Of a stretch of 64,000 nucleotides of DNA, positions 32,830-44,400 are shown piece by piece (the first letter of the stretch is position 1; every line of letters starts with the position of its first letter). The position numbers and the translations under genes are program-made. Under the pieces are notes generated by a model. That model made no database searches, was not told the origin of the DNA, and was given only the letters and a program-made list of their open reading frames with translations. This DNA is from Zelonia costaricensis (Eukaryota; Euglenozoa; Kinetoplastea; Trypanosomatida; Trypanosomatidae), in NCBI GenBank assembly GCA_030849075.1, contig JASAOO010003560.1:1-64000 (forward strand), in the 5' to 3' direction.

Positions 32830-34297
32830 AACCCAACGGCCTTGGCTTCCAGACGCCCCCCCCTCCCTCTTCCCAACCACCTTCTCTGCTGCATACACGT
32901 TGCATGGAACAGCCGATGAGGGAAAGGGAGGGAGGGGGGGGGGAACAGGAAGGTTTTGTGGGGGTGCCTTCACGTGCTTCTCTGCGGTTGCAGCCTTGTG
33001 CACGCGAGGTATGCGCCGTGCACGAGCCGCTCGCGGCACTGTTCGCCGTGCCCCCGCTCTCAGTTTATGCGCCATCGGGCATCAGGCTTCGGCGTCTGCG
33101 GCGCATTTCTCCGCGTTCCAAGGCCGGCGACCCGGCTGTGACCGTTCTACATTTTTCTTTTGTGTTTCTCGGCTTGCCCCCTTCTCGCAGCTCCCACCTG
33201 CTCCCACCACCGCCGACACCACCGCGACGGCCATGCAGGCGTCGCCATGTATCACAGCTCGCTGTTGCCGCGGGCCTCTTCGGTTCCTCGACTCTCTCTT
33301 TGCTCCCTCGACTTTCTGTGGCTCAACCTCGTGTTGGCTTTGTACACCTGTCCGGGTCTGGACGCGTTGCCGGCCCTTTTGGCCCCTCCGCCTCCTCCTT
33401 TCTCTTCACCACGTCCCCTGTTTCCTTTTTTTTTTGCTTCTTCTCCCCCTTTTGGATGTACCTCTGACCAAGATGCCGTGCGCACACCCGCGTGCGCCTG
33501 TGTGTATTCGTGTTGGTGCGTTGACGTGTGGGCTGTCAGCCGCCAGGTGTGTCGGATAGTGGAGCAGAAAAGTGGACACTGCGGCACGCCTGTCTCGCCT
33601 TGCAGACGGCACGTACACTGAACAGTTCACCAACTTGTCAAGCGGAAAAATGCGAAAGAAAGCTACAGGTGGGAAGCACCGGCTGCGGGAAGCATGCACT
33701 GTGTCGTCGTCCTCCGAGTGACACATGCAGCGCCAAGCCCGCCGTGCCCACATCGACGACGTGAGCGGCACGAGGCGCTCCCTGCGTTGCGACGGCGCCG
33801 CTGCCCAAGTCGTTGCTGCTGGTGCAGCTAACGGGCAGGCGAGGCGTCGTAGTCCCTCAACTGTGCGCACATGACGCCACCTGTCAACCGCCGCGGTCCT
33901 CCGGCACAGCGGTGACGGGGCGGGAAGCGAAGAAGAGGAACACAGAAAAATTCAGCACCACGTACTCTGCATCGATGCCCGAGCCGACCGCAGTAGGTGC
34001 ATGCCGCCCATGAAGTGAATGCTCCCCCCCCCTCAGCGAAACCCACTCTCCTCCCCATCAACCCTTGCTTTGCTTTTGCCTCGTGCACACGCATCGGTGC
34101 CTCTTCGCCGCCTCGGACTTTTGCTCGTGTGTTCTGACGCGCGTGGCACGGTGCACTCCAGCACCTTCCCTCGGCCCCAGACGCTTTTCTCATCAAAGCC
34201 TGCCTGCCCCACCGCTTCGCTTCCTCCCCGCCTTCTCGCACTCATACCCCCACCCCCCTTCTCCCTCCGCCTCCCTCCCCGGCACGTCTCTGCCGCG
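32830..34297. other. intergenic spacer
   Basis: No gene supported. A G run lies at about 32934-32943 and a T run at about 33426-33435. Balanced-composition DNA between about 33580 and 34000 has short frames without recognisable domains. A pyrimidine-rich stretch of about 34210-34290 precedes the next gene. Confidence 0.5.
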
Positions 34298-35713
34298 ATG
34301 ATCCGTGACCAGTGCCACGCTTACTGCCAGTGCTCCTACTGCGCCCAGCAGCCGCAGGAGAAGTCGGCCAACCACGGCGCCTCCATGCGGGCCGCCATGT
34401 CGGCGCTGGACCGCCCGGGCATGTCCAAGGACGAGCTTTACATGAAGAGCCTACAGCACAGCCTGCGCGCCAAGGCGTTCCTCGACAGCTCCAAGAACGC
34501 CGGCAAGTTCATCCCGGACGAGCAGCTGCTGAGTAGCACGAAGCGGCGTGAGGCGAAGGAGCTGGCCGTCGCCGCGGAGCTCGTGCCGGTGCGGCGGCGC
34601 GACCGCCTGCAGGAGCTGGTCTTGCTGGAGCACAAGAACCGCCTGCACGAGGAGGCGGCGCTGCGTGCGGAGCGGCGCGCGCTGGGGCTGCCGGACGAGG
34701 AGGAGCCGGCGGAGGCCCCGGTGAGCGAGTCGCCTGCCTCGACGCGGCCGTCGTCGAAGGCCTCGTCGCAGCCGCAGCAGCGCCTCAGCGACGGCGCGGC
34801 CACGCCCGCCTCGCGCTGCTCGGCCGACCACGACCTGCGCGCGATGCTCTACGGCATCAAGAGCATCGTCGACGAGGAGCCGGGCGACTCGTCGGAGCCA
34901 CTCAGCCGCGCGCATGTGTACAAGCTGCGCCAGCTGATGCACACGCAGAAGAAGAAGACGCGCGAGATGATGGACAGCTGCGATAACCAGCCGCACGTGT
35001 GCGGGCACTGCCTCGACGTGCACGTGCAGGCGCGCCACCTCACCGGCGCCCCCGACGGGTCGGTCGCGTACAGTCTCACCGGCAAGGTCATCAACCCGGA
35101 GGAGGGCATCAAGTTTGGCTCCACGAAGCAGGCCAACCTCGACGGCACGCACGACGCGTCGAGCGTCGACCCGATGATGGTGTCCGGCAAGCGCGGCCGC
35201 CTCAACAACTACAACGCCCACCCGTACGGCACCGGCATGGTGTTCCTGCCCGTGACCGCCGGCAAGGCCAGCGGCCGCGCCGCCACCGCCAGCGGCACGC
35301 AGTCGACCCGCTTCCGCGCAAGCTTCAACAACAACGTCAGCCGCGCCGAGCCCGTGGAGGAGGAGCTGCAGTTCCCTGGGAGCACCTACAACGTGTACGA
35401 CCGGCCCTTCACCGCGAGCGCGACCCCGCAGGCGGCGGCCAAGGCGGAGAAGGACGAGCGCACCGTCAAGATCGACGTCGCGCCGCCCAACGCGGGGTCG
35501 CAGAACGCCGTGAACGGGCAGCAGCGCGCCGACGGATCGGCGACCGGTGCGGCTGCCGCGCCTGCGCAGCCGACTTACAACTCGTCGGCGGCCCTGTGGA
35601 AGACCACCAACCAGGACCGCGAGCTCGACATGCAGCGCTTCACGGAGTACCAGCAGAGGTTGAAGGAGAACAGCAAGCGCGTCTACGCCGAGACCGCCAG
35701 CCGCTCCGCGTGA
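34298..35713 (+). CDS. CxCxxC-motif protein, paralogue of the preceding gene
   Basis: 471 residues from the ATG at 34298; upstream in-frame sequence is spacer-like. The N-terminus has C6-H7 and C10-Q-C12-SY-C15, with the CxCxxC at exactly the residue numbers seen in the gene at 31783. A helix containing LQELVLLEHKNR (104-115) is followed by charged and then Ser/Ala-rich disordered sequence. A second Cys/His group (about 228-244, including PHVCGHCLDVHV) lies past the middle of the first half. The AHPYGTGMVFLP block is at 307-318. The C-terminal 150 residues are Ala/Gln/Asn-rich with a final charged helix. There are no membrane segments. The shared order of blocks with its neighbour supports common descent. 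No function can be assigned, but the Cys/His clusters make metal binding testable. Confidence 0.8.
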   Translation: MIRDQCHAYCQCSYCAQQPQEKSANHGASMRAAMSALDRPGMSKDELYMKSLQHSLRAKAFLDSSKNAGKFIPDEQLLSSTKRREAKELAVAAELVPVRRRDRLQELVLLEHKNRLHEEAALRAERRALGLPDEEEPAEAPVSESPASTRPSSKASSQPQQRLSDGAATPASRCSADHDLRAMLYGIKSIVDEEPGDSSEPLSRAHVYKLRQLMHTQKKKTREMMDSCDNQPHVCGHCLDVHVQARHLTGAPDGSVAYSLTGKVINPEEGIKFGSTKQANLDGTHDASSVDPMMVSGKRGRLNNYNAHPYGTGMVFLPVTAGKASGRAATASGTQSTRFRASFNNNVSRAEPVEEELQFPGSTYNVYDRPFTASATPQAAAKAEKDERTVKIDVAPPNAGSQNAVNGQQRADGSATGAAAAPAQPTYNSSAALWKTTNQDRELDMQRFTEYQQRLKENSKRVYAETASRSA

Positions 35714-37611
35714 GAGGCGCGCGCGCACGCTTGTCTTCGGCCGCCCTTCAGAGGGTGCCGCTTCGTAGGAGGAGAGGGCAGCGGGCGACGGGCTCAAAAC
35801 CCCTCCCCTTTTCACCCCTTCAGCGAAGACGTAGCCGCGACCTGCGCGCCGTCGTTCGAGTGCGTCGGCTCGGCCGGACTCGTCTGGACGAAGGGCGCTT
35901 CCATTTTTTGTGTTTGGGTGCCTCGTCGTCTTGCCGCGCTCTTTCTTTCTTGTGTTTGCGTGTTTCGCCCTGTCAACGCGTTGGTTTCCAATGACGCATC
36001 CACTGTGACGATGTATGACGAGCCCCTCTCCCTCTCCCCTCCACCTCGCCCGCAGCTGCCGCCTCGCACGGGGGTGGGGGGGGGGGCTCGTCTCGTTTTC
36101 GTAGTGGATCGCACGGTTGTGCGGGAAAGGGACTCGTCTCAGCTTCTTGGCCCGTGGGGGAGGGGCCACACCCGCGGGTGGGCTGCCCGGCCATGTACAT
36201 AGTGTTGCCCCACCGCCATGGGGCGCTCGTGAAGGTTCCCGGTGCGCTCCACACGGTTTCTCCACCACTTTGGGGTCTCTGCCTGCCTCACGGGGGGGGG
36301 GCGGCGGCGGGTAGAGTGCACACACCATCGGCCCTCCCACGCGTGTCCGTTTGCCTCTTTCTGTTTCTGTTTCGCTTTACCCCCCCCCCTGTACTCTCCA
36401 TTCACCTTGTCTCCGTTCTCTTTACACGCTTGTCGGTTCGGCTTAGACTCTGTTGCGTGAATGTACTCTTCCTCGCCTGTGCAGCGGTGGCGTGAGTGCG
36501 GCCGCCGTTGGGGCCTGACGTGCAGCAGGTGTCTCTGTCCCTCCGTGCCCTGTACCGCTCTTGCCTGCGTTGCCCGCATCGCCGTATGTAAACGCGCCTC
36601 GGCCTCGTGTCCAGCTCTCCCCTGCACGACACTCCGCCTCCACTTCCCTCGCTCACTTGCATTGGCGATTGACGCCTGCGTAGTCGGACGACGTCACGCC
36701 TCTGCTCTTTTTCCTTTCCCCCCTTTTTCCGATGTGAAGGTGGACGACGTCGACTGCCCTTGTCGAAGCGGCGCCCCCCCTCCTCGTCCCCCGGGGCTGC
36801 CATGTACCCCCATTGCAAAAACGCGCACACACACACGTGCTTCACTGAAAAGTAAAGCAAGAGAAACGCAGAAGAAGGGAGCCGCGTGCAAACGTGCCTG
36901 CGTACACCAGCGCACACGACTTTGCGCCTTCTCAGCATGACGTCACTCCCGCGCGAGGCGCGTCGGGGTGCGAGCACGACGCCACTTACCATCCCCGGCC
37001 TCGCCAACCCCCCGCCAAAGCGAAGAAGACGTGCCCTGCGACTTACTCTTGACGTAGACGCCTCGTACGCTGCTGCGTCAAATCAGCGGGCGAGGAGACG
37101 CTAGCGAACTCGTGCAAACCCCGCGTCTGCCGCGTCTGTCACGTGCGTCTCTACCGCGCGGCGACTGATGGTCATCGGTTGCTGGCGGCCCGTCAGTGAG
37201 CCCCTCGTGATGCACCCTTGAAACGACACCTTGTTTCGCCTCCCTCCACACTGCCGCGACTCGTCACACAGGAGTGCCGCCTTGAAGGGCCACCCACAAC
37301 CCAACGGACGCGCGTCACGGTCCGCTTTACGTGCCGCCCCCTCATCTACCAATAGAGCTTTCTTGGCTGCTTCTGCACGCGCACCGTGCGTCCTCGCGGC
37401 CCACGCCTTCTCTCTGCCCGCCGCGCTCGGTCACTTGGCCAGCCGGCACCCCACCCCTTCTCTCGCTACACAGACACCCCTTGAAAGGCACGTTCGACGT
37501 CGCGCGACTGGGCCGTGGAAGTTCTGTTCTTTCCTCGCCTCTCGGAGTCTCTGTGACGACCTCGCCCCTCGCCCATCTCCCACTCCACGCACACTCCTGG
37601 CCGACGTCGCC
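35714..37611. other. 1.9-kb intergenic spacer
   Basis: No gene supported. G runs occur at 36070-36083 and 36292-36301 and C runs at 36376-36385. The remainder is mixed. Stretch 36900-37600 is GC-rich with short frames but without recognisable domains. Confidence 0.5.
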
Positions 37612-40170
37612 ATGTCCATCAAGGCCAAGGCGGTGGATAAGGGCAAGGCGGCCGCCTTCGCTCGCGGCCACTTCGGCCCTGCCTCCGCGGCAGCACCCGG
37701 TAGCGCAGGCAAGCGCTCGTACTTTCACGAAGACGAGCGGCGCTACGCAGAGGCCGAAGCCGCGGACTCGTCCGGCTCCTCGTCGTCCTCGGCCACCGCA
37801 AGTCGCAGCACCAGCCCTGCCCACGTAGGCAAGCCGCCGCGGCAGGTTGGCGCCGCACCTCGCCATCAGCACGCGGGCAGCGGCAGCGGCAGCGACAGCG
37901 AGACGAGCGAGGACGAGGATGTCGTGCGGCGGGCCCGGGCCGCGACGCAAGCGCTGCTCGGTGGCTCTCGTCCAGCCAGCGCGACGGCGGCGGCCCCTGC
38001 GACTCCGTCGGCGCCGAGCACCCGGCTTGAGGCATACCTGCGCTCGCGAACGTGCTCGGCGCCGTCGCTGCAGCCGAGCGAGCTCGCCGCCGCAACCCGA
38101 ATCCCTCCTGGCGCGGGCTACGCCAGCAGCCACACCGAAGCGCCGCCCACCAACGGGCACCAGAACGGCGGCGCACTTTCCGTCGGCGTGGTGGACGCTG
38201 CCCCAGCCGTCGTCACGCTGCCGCGGGCTGTCGATGAGGCGCTGCAGTGGCACACCACCAACGAGGAGTTTCAGCAGCTGATGGGCCTTCTTGCCCAAGA
38301 CGTGCAGCAGGAGCACGGAGGCAGCGCCGGCGCCGCTCCTGTGTCGGCGGCTGAGAGCACGCGACAGGCGCGCAGGCAGGCAGAGGGGGCGTCTGCGTCG
38401 TCGTCGGCAAGCGCGGCTCCCGCTGCACCGTCTCGCACATACGCCCCGCCGTCTCGCACGTTCGCCGCGCTCGAGGACACGACGCTGCAGCAGCTCTACG
38501 AGGACTGGTGTGTGCAGCGTGGTGGCGACGCCGTGGACGCTGACGGCACCGCAGCCGGCGGCGACGGCGACGAGGCAGATGGTGCCGCGCACCCGCCGGA
38601 GGTGTTCATCGCAGCGGAGCACCGTGCCACCGCCTTTGCGATGGCTGCGGCGTCGGCGGCGCAGCAGCCGCTCACGTCAGCCCCCCGCGCTGCGACAGCC
38701 GCGCCAGTCCTCACCGACGCCCCCTTCAGCTGGGAGGAGCTCTTGCAGAGCTCCGTCACGCGCCGCAATGCGCGTTACAGGGACGGCGGCAGCAGCAGCG
38801 GCGGCGGCGGTGGCAGTGACACCTTGCTGAGCGACCCAGCTGCCCTGGCGGACCAAGCGACGCGGCGGCTGCAGCGCTTTCTGCAGTCCGTCGAATGCGT
38901 CGAGCGCCTCGTGCGGGACCGCCGCTTCATGCGCGGCGTCGCCGTCTTTCTCTACGAGCATCATCGGGTGTTCCTGCCGCACTACCGTGCCGCCGCCACG
39001 CCGCAGAAGGGGGACACGGCGGCAGGGGCGGCGGGGGAGGAGGAGGAGGAGGACGGTGCGGCGCCCACCCTGGTGGAGCACACCCACGCCGAGCACCGCG
39101 TGTACGAGGAGTTCGGCGAGCGCGTCTCGGCGGCGCTGCTGTCGGTGCTCACTCGCTACGTCCCCGGCTTCGACGAAGCTGAGTTCGTCGAGGCGCTGTA
39201 CGACACGCCGGCCGCCGATGTCGCGTCGCTGGACGAGGCGTGGCTCGGGGCCGCGGCGATGGTGGCCGGCCCGCGCAGCGTGCTGACCTTCCCAGCGTGG
39301 CGGCTACTGCTCGCCATGAGCGGCTTTGAGAGCTTCTTCGCGTGGATGATGGACTACGTCTACGAAGAGTACCACCTCGACCGCGGCGGCGAGGGCGACT
39401 CGCCCAAGATTGCCGTCGGCGGCGCGCGGGGCCTTCGTGCGCTCATCCGGTCCACGTACAACACCCGGCCCGGCGACGCCGTTCCAGCCGCGACGGCAGC
39501 CGCGGACGCGCCGCCGAGCGCCCCTGCGGCGGACGGGGTACGGCAGGAGACGGAGGCGTCTCTGCTGCTCACCAGCGCCGCGAGGGACGCGTCCGCAACG
39601 GTGGCACCCGAGCTACGTCCCTCATCGGAGCCGCAGCACGCGTCCACCCAGCCGCCCTCGGCGTCTTTGCGTGTGGCGCAAACTCCACCGCCGCCTCAGC
39701 TCTTGGGTCTACCAGGTCGCCCTGCGATGCCCGCCGCGGCACCCGGGGGCAGCGCGCCAGTGCGCAAGTTCTTTCCGACCCCGCCGGCTAGCGCCGAGGG
39801 CTCACACCGCAGCTTGACCGGGCCCGCCGTGCCGCCGTTCCGCAAGCGGCAGACGACGCACCCTGGCCGCGACCTGCCGCCCATCGACCCAAGCACGAAC
39901 TCGCTCATGCTCTCCACCAGCACCGTGGCAGACCCGGCGTCGCCGTCTCCACTGAGCTCCGTCAACGCGCCTAACTCTGTCGTGTCGGATGCGGGTGCGC
40001 TTGCGCCGGGCCGCGCTGCTCGCGACAAGGCGCCTGTGAACGGGTCGGCGAGGCAGCGCAGCAAGTCGCGCTCCTCCTCCAACACGCGTGCGAAGCCACC
40101 GACGACGACGCCGGCGGCGGCGGTGAGTGCGCCGAAACCAAAGCCGACGAAGCTGCGGCTGAATCGCTGA
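37612..40170 (+). CDS. protein with BART-like (CFAP36/ARL2-binding) domain
   Basis: 852 residues from the ATG at 37612; the preceding in-frame sequence is spacer-like. The first 400 residues are Ala/Ser/Pro-rich and disordered with acidic patches. Residues about 415-590 form an ordered helical domain: a FLQSVECVERLV helix, FLYEHHRVFLP, an HRVYEEFGERV helix, VPGFDEAEFVEAL, and a final FESFFAWMMDYVYEEY helix. This order and these motifs match the BART domain, which binds the GTP-bound form of ARL2/ARL3-type small GTPases and occurs in ciliary proteins such as CFAP36. An acidic insertion (Glu-rich, about 475-485) splits the domain. Residues 590-852 are Pro/Ser/Ala-rich with a basic C-terminus. 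A ciliary ARL3-related role is inference from the family. The domain call is by motif resemblance only. Confidence 0.65.
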   Translation: MSIKAKAVDKGKAAAFARGHFGPASAAAPGSAGKRSYFHEDERRYAEAEAADSSGSSSSSATASRSTSPAHVGKPPRQVGAAPRHQHAGSGSGSDSETSEDEDVVRRARAATQALLGGSRPASATAAAPATPSAPSTRLEAYLRSRTCSAPSLQPSELAAATRIPPGAGYASSHTEAPPTNGHQNGGALSVGVVDAAPAVVTLPRAVDEALQWHTTNEEFQQLMGLLAQDVQQEHGGSAGAAPVSAAESTRQARRQAEGASASSSASAAPAAPSRTYAPPSRTFAALEDTTLQQLYEDWCVQRGGDAVDADGTAAGGDGDEADGAAHPPEVFIAAEHRATAFAMAAASAAQQPLTSAPRAATAAPVLTDAPFSWEELLQSSVTRRNARYRDGGSSSGGGGGSDTLLSDPAALADQATRRLQRFLQSVECVERLVRDRRFMRGVAVFLYEHHRVFLPHYRAAATPQKGDTAAGAAGEEEEEDGAAPTLVEHTHAEHRVYEEFGERVSAALLSVLTRYVPGFDEAEFVEALYDTPAADVASLDEAWLGAAAMVAGPRSVLTFPAWRLLLAMSGFESFFAWMMDYVYEEYHLDRGGEGDSPKIAVGGARGLRALIRSTYNTRPGDAVPAATAAADAPPSAPAADGVRQETEASLLLTSAARDASATVAPELRPSSEPQHASTQPPSASLRVAQTPPPPQLLGLPGRPAMPAAAPGGSAPVRKFFPTPPASAEGSHRSLTGPAVPPFRKRQTTHPGRDLPPIDPSTNSLMLSTSTVADPASPSPLSSVNAPNSVVSDAGALAPGRAARDKAPVNGSARQRSKSRSSSNTRAKPPTTTPAAAVSAPKPKPTKLRLNR

Positions 40171-41496
40171 CTGTCTCCACCTGGATAGTGCCATCGGTGC
40201 ACAAGGAGTGGAGCCCGCACTGCAGCTCTGCGGGCCGCTGTGAGCTGCTCCGTGTACAGGCGACTGCGGACCCCTCCCCCATCGGGAGAGCTGTGCAGAG
40301 GACGAGACGGTGCTCGGAGAGCCTCGCGGCACTTCGCACGTGCACCCCCACCGCGCTGCTCCCAGTCGTCCCTCTGCGTCCCCCTGCCACTGCCGCCTTT
40401 TTCGTGTTTCTGCTTTCTCTCACCTCGCCGCGCGCCGCGTCGGCCTTCCTTCGACTGAGTTTCGCAAGAGGCCTCACGCCGTAACCAACCAGGGACAAAG
40501 CACACACAGGACATGCATTCGCGGGGTTGCCTCGTCCCGATGGCGACCGTGAGTTGCCCAGTCTCCGCCGCTCAACGTCCACTCTCCGCGGCGACCTCCG
40601 CTTCTTCTTCTCTCCGGTTGACTGAACACCCGTGTGCATGCCAGCCTCTGCGTCAGCGGCTCCTCGTCGAGACGCAGACGCAACGCGCAGCTTCCCGTCC
40701 GCACTCTCTGCCTCGACCCTCTTGCGCTGCCTCTTCGCCCCGCTTTCCCTTGCACCACAGCTACAGAAGCCCAGCAGGGACTCTTCGAGCGCGGCTTGCC
40801 TCGCTTCCGGGGCCCTCAGTACTCGGCTTCGCGCGAGTCCGGCACGCAGTGCCTGATTGGGTTCTCCTCCCTCCGCTCCTGACTCTCACGTAGGCTGCTG
40901 TGCATATCCACCGCAGTGGGCTGCTCCACACACCCACACTCGAACGAGATCACCTCCTCCACAGCTCCCCCCCTCCCTCCGCCCACGTCAGCCACTCCGC
41001 CTACCGGTGCGTGCGTGGGTGCGGGACTGTCACGGCACCCCGTGCGTTGGCAGGAGACTGCGGCGCCCCCCCCTCCCCTCTCCATCAGCTCCTTTTTGTG
41101 TCGTTATTTCGCTCTGCGTCGTGCCGTGTTACGCCTTTACCGTCGCGTGCCGTGTTCCCCGCACCGCCTCGTGCCGAAGCAGCTCTGAGGCTTCCCCACG
41201 CTCCGCGGGCAACGAGCAGCGGTGGGCGCGTGTGCTGTACCCGCCCTTCCCCGCGCTGTAATACACTTTGAAGGGTTTCGAGTCGCTCAGAGCAGCGGCA
41301 CCGCTTTGTCTTCGCTTCGCAGCAAAGTGCAGCGGCGCACACTGCAGCTCACGAGTGTAAAGACGCGCGCCTTGTGCGTATCTTGACCAGGATCTCGAGA
41401 GAACGCTAGAGTCTTGTGCGCTGGCACTATCGTGTTCGAGCGGCGCTGCACGACCCCACACGCACCAGGGCACACGCACGGCGCCGCCGCTCCACC
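40171..41496. other. intergenic spacer
   Basis: No gene supported. Mixed GC-rich DNA with pyrimidine-rich patches (about 40340-40440, 40860-41100). No repeat of note. Confidence 0.5.
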
Positions 41497-44400
41497 ATGC
41501 GGTCCGGCAGCATGCACCGCACCTCGTCGGTGCGCAGCTCCTCCTCGCACCGCAGCACCATCGAGACGCGCGGCGTGCCCGAGTTCGATCGCGAGTACGC
41601 GCGGCAGCTCAGCGTGGCGAAGCGCGGGCGCGGCAGCAGCGTTAAGCCTTCTCCGCGCGCCGGCCTCGTGCATGAGTCGCCAGTGGACGCGCAGCTGCAG
41701 GGGCCTGCGGCGGTGGCGGCCTCGCGCATCAAGGACTACGTCGCCACACACGTCACCCCGCCGCGCATCCCGCACCTGAGCACGCCAAATCGCGGGGGCA
41801 CGGGAGGCGGCAGCAGCAGCAGCGGCAGCGGCAACGGGACAACTTCAAGGGGCGCTGCGGCCGCCAGGGCCGATAATCCGGTGTCACCGCCTCCCACAAT
41901 GCCACCGCCGGCCCCCATTCAGCGCAGCGCCGGCGGCGGCGGCGACGGCGCGGCATCGCCGCCGCAGCTGCTGTCGACGTTGCGTGGCAGCTCGGCTGCA
42001 AACGTTGTGGCTGCGGCCATGCCCGCTACGGCCGTGGCTTCCAGCACTCCCGCGCCGCCGCGCAGCCCGTCAATCGCCGCAGTCGCCAACGCAGACGTCC
42101 GCAGCGACGGCGTCGCGCTCTCCATCTTCAAAACCGTCGCCGCTGTTGTCACTGTGCTGTGTGTGCTGCTCTGCCTCACGGCCTTCGTGTGCGCGGCCGA
42201 CGCGGACTACAACCCGTCGTACTTCACCCTCGGCGGGGCGGCCAAGTCTCAGGGGCGCGCCGGCGGCGGAGTGGCGGCGCGGCGCGGGTGGCCCGACCGC
42301 CTCGTACCGGAGCCGCACCGACAGATCGCCCTGCACGTGCGTCGTGCCATCTGGAGCATGGCACCATACACTGGCATCCCAAGCGCGGCGCGCGGCGCGG
42401 GGTCTTTGCTGAGCGCGGCACGTACCTACGTGTTGGCCCCCATGCGACGCGTGCTGCCGCGGCTGGACCGCACGGTGCACCCAGCGCTGCGCTACTTTTC
42501 CTCCAACGCGACCGGCGGCGCCGGGGGCTGGGGCCTCTCCGCCGTCCCCACCGTCGCCGCGTCGGTGGCGCGCTCGCTGGTGCAGCTTGTTGTGGAGCCG
42601 CTCTTGATTATGGGGCGCACCGCGCGGGCTTTCGCGCGTTGGGTGGCGGCCTCGACTGCCGTTTTGGCGAAGCCGCTGAAGCCGCTCCACGCCGGCCCAA
42701 GCAAGAATGCGTCGGCCGCGGTGGGTAGAGCGCCACCTCCCCCGCACAACCGCACGGCCGCCCGCACCGGTGGCACGGCTGCCTCCGCGTTGCTCACCTT
42801 CTGGCGCCCTCTGCACTCTCTGTGGAGCGCCATCGCAGCCGCCGCCTCCCTCTCTGACGCCCCGTCTTTAACACACCGCCGCAACGTCTCCGCCAACGCC
42901 AGTGCCGTGCCTCACACGCCCGCCTTACCACCGAGGACCCCGCAGGCCGCTGCGCCGCCACCGGCCGAGGTGCGGCGCGTCGAAGTGAAGACGTCGCACA
43001 CGCGCCGGCTGGAGGGGGACATGTGGACTGCTCTGCTGGCCGCTCATCGCCACGAGCTCGAGGCTCTCGCCACAGACGACGTCTGGGAGCTCTTGCGTAG
43101 CAGCAGCGGCGACGACGAAGCGGACGGCGCGGCGCGGCCCGTGGCCGTGACGCTGCGGGGCGGCAGCCTCGTCGTGGACGTCACCGTGGCATCTCTCGCA
43201 GCGGACACGCGGGGTACTACCAAGACAACGGAGTCGCTTGCGAGCACACGCCACGCTGCGCTAGACGCGCGGCTGCAGCAGTGGCGCTTTCCGCGCCTCC
43301 AGGCCTTCTACGCACGCGCTACAACTGCCGCGCAGGAGGTGTCCGAGTTGCGCACCGCCGCGACTGCCAAGTGTGAGGCGCGCGTGGAGGCGTGCAGGCG
43401 GGAGAGCGGGGCCGCGCAGCGCCGCCTCGAGCGACAGCTGCAGGGCTGCGCGAGCAATGCGAGCAGCAGTCAGCGGGAGGCGGCTAGCGAGCACGTCGAG
43501 GCGGAGCTGCGGAAGTGCGACACGGCGCTGCAGGAGTGCAAGGCGGACGCCGCGCAGTGCAGCACCGAGCTTGCCACGCAGACGTCACGGGCCGCCGCAT
43601 GCGCACAGCAGAGCGACGGCTGCAACGCCGCGCTCGCCAAGACGCGGCAGTCCGCGGCGGAAGCCGATGCAACGTCTGCAGCCAACGCGAGGGCCACGGA
43701 GGCGGAGCATCAGCAGCGGTGTGCCGCGAGCCTGGCTGGCGCTGCGAGCGAGTGCGAGGGGCGCATGCAGGACGCTCGCATGGTTGCTGAGTCGGACTGC
43801 GCCAGCCGGCAGGCCGCGCTGGAGCGGGCGGTGCTCGAGAAGGCGGACGCGCGGTGCAGCGAGCGGCTCAGTGCGAGCCTGGCTGCCTCGAATGTGAGCG
43901 CCGCCAGCGGCATCGCCAAGCTGCAGGCGGCCCTGACGTCTGCGAGGGCTGACCGCGATGAGCGCGCCGCTGCGTGCGCCGCTGCAGCCGACGAGGCGAC
44001 CACCGCCTTCTCTGCAGAGCGAGACGAGCTGCGACGCGCGTGCGCGGCCGAGCACAGCAACATCAGAAGGCAGTGCGAGGCTGCAGCGCGGGAGGCTGCA
44101 GAGAAGCAGTGCGCTGCCACACTGACGTCGCTGGAGAAGAACCTGCAGGCTGCGAGCACCGCTGCCGCGCAGGAGGCGGAGCAGCAGTGGCAGGTGCGTC
44201 TCGCCCGCGAGGTTACAGCGCTCAACACAAGCGTGACCGGCGCCACGGCGCAACTGCGCCAGGCCCTCGAGGACAGCGTCAAGGCCGCCGATGCGTGCGC
44301 AGCCGCCCAGGGGCAACTTCAGGGCGAGTGTGCGGCGCAGCTCGCCGAGGAAGAGAAGCGCGCTTCCGCCACCCTGGCGGCTGCCCGTGAGGAGGCCCGT

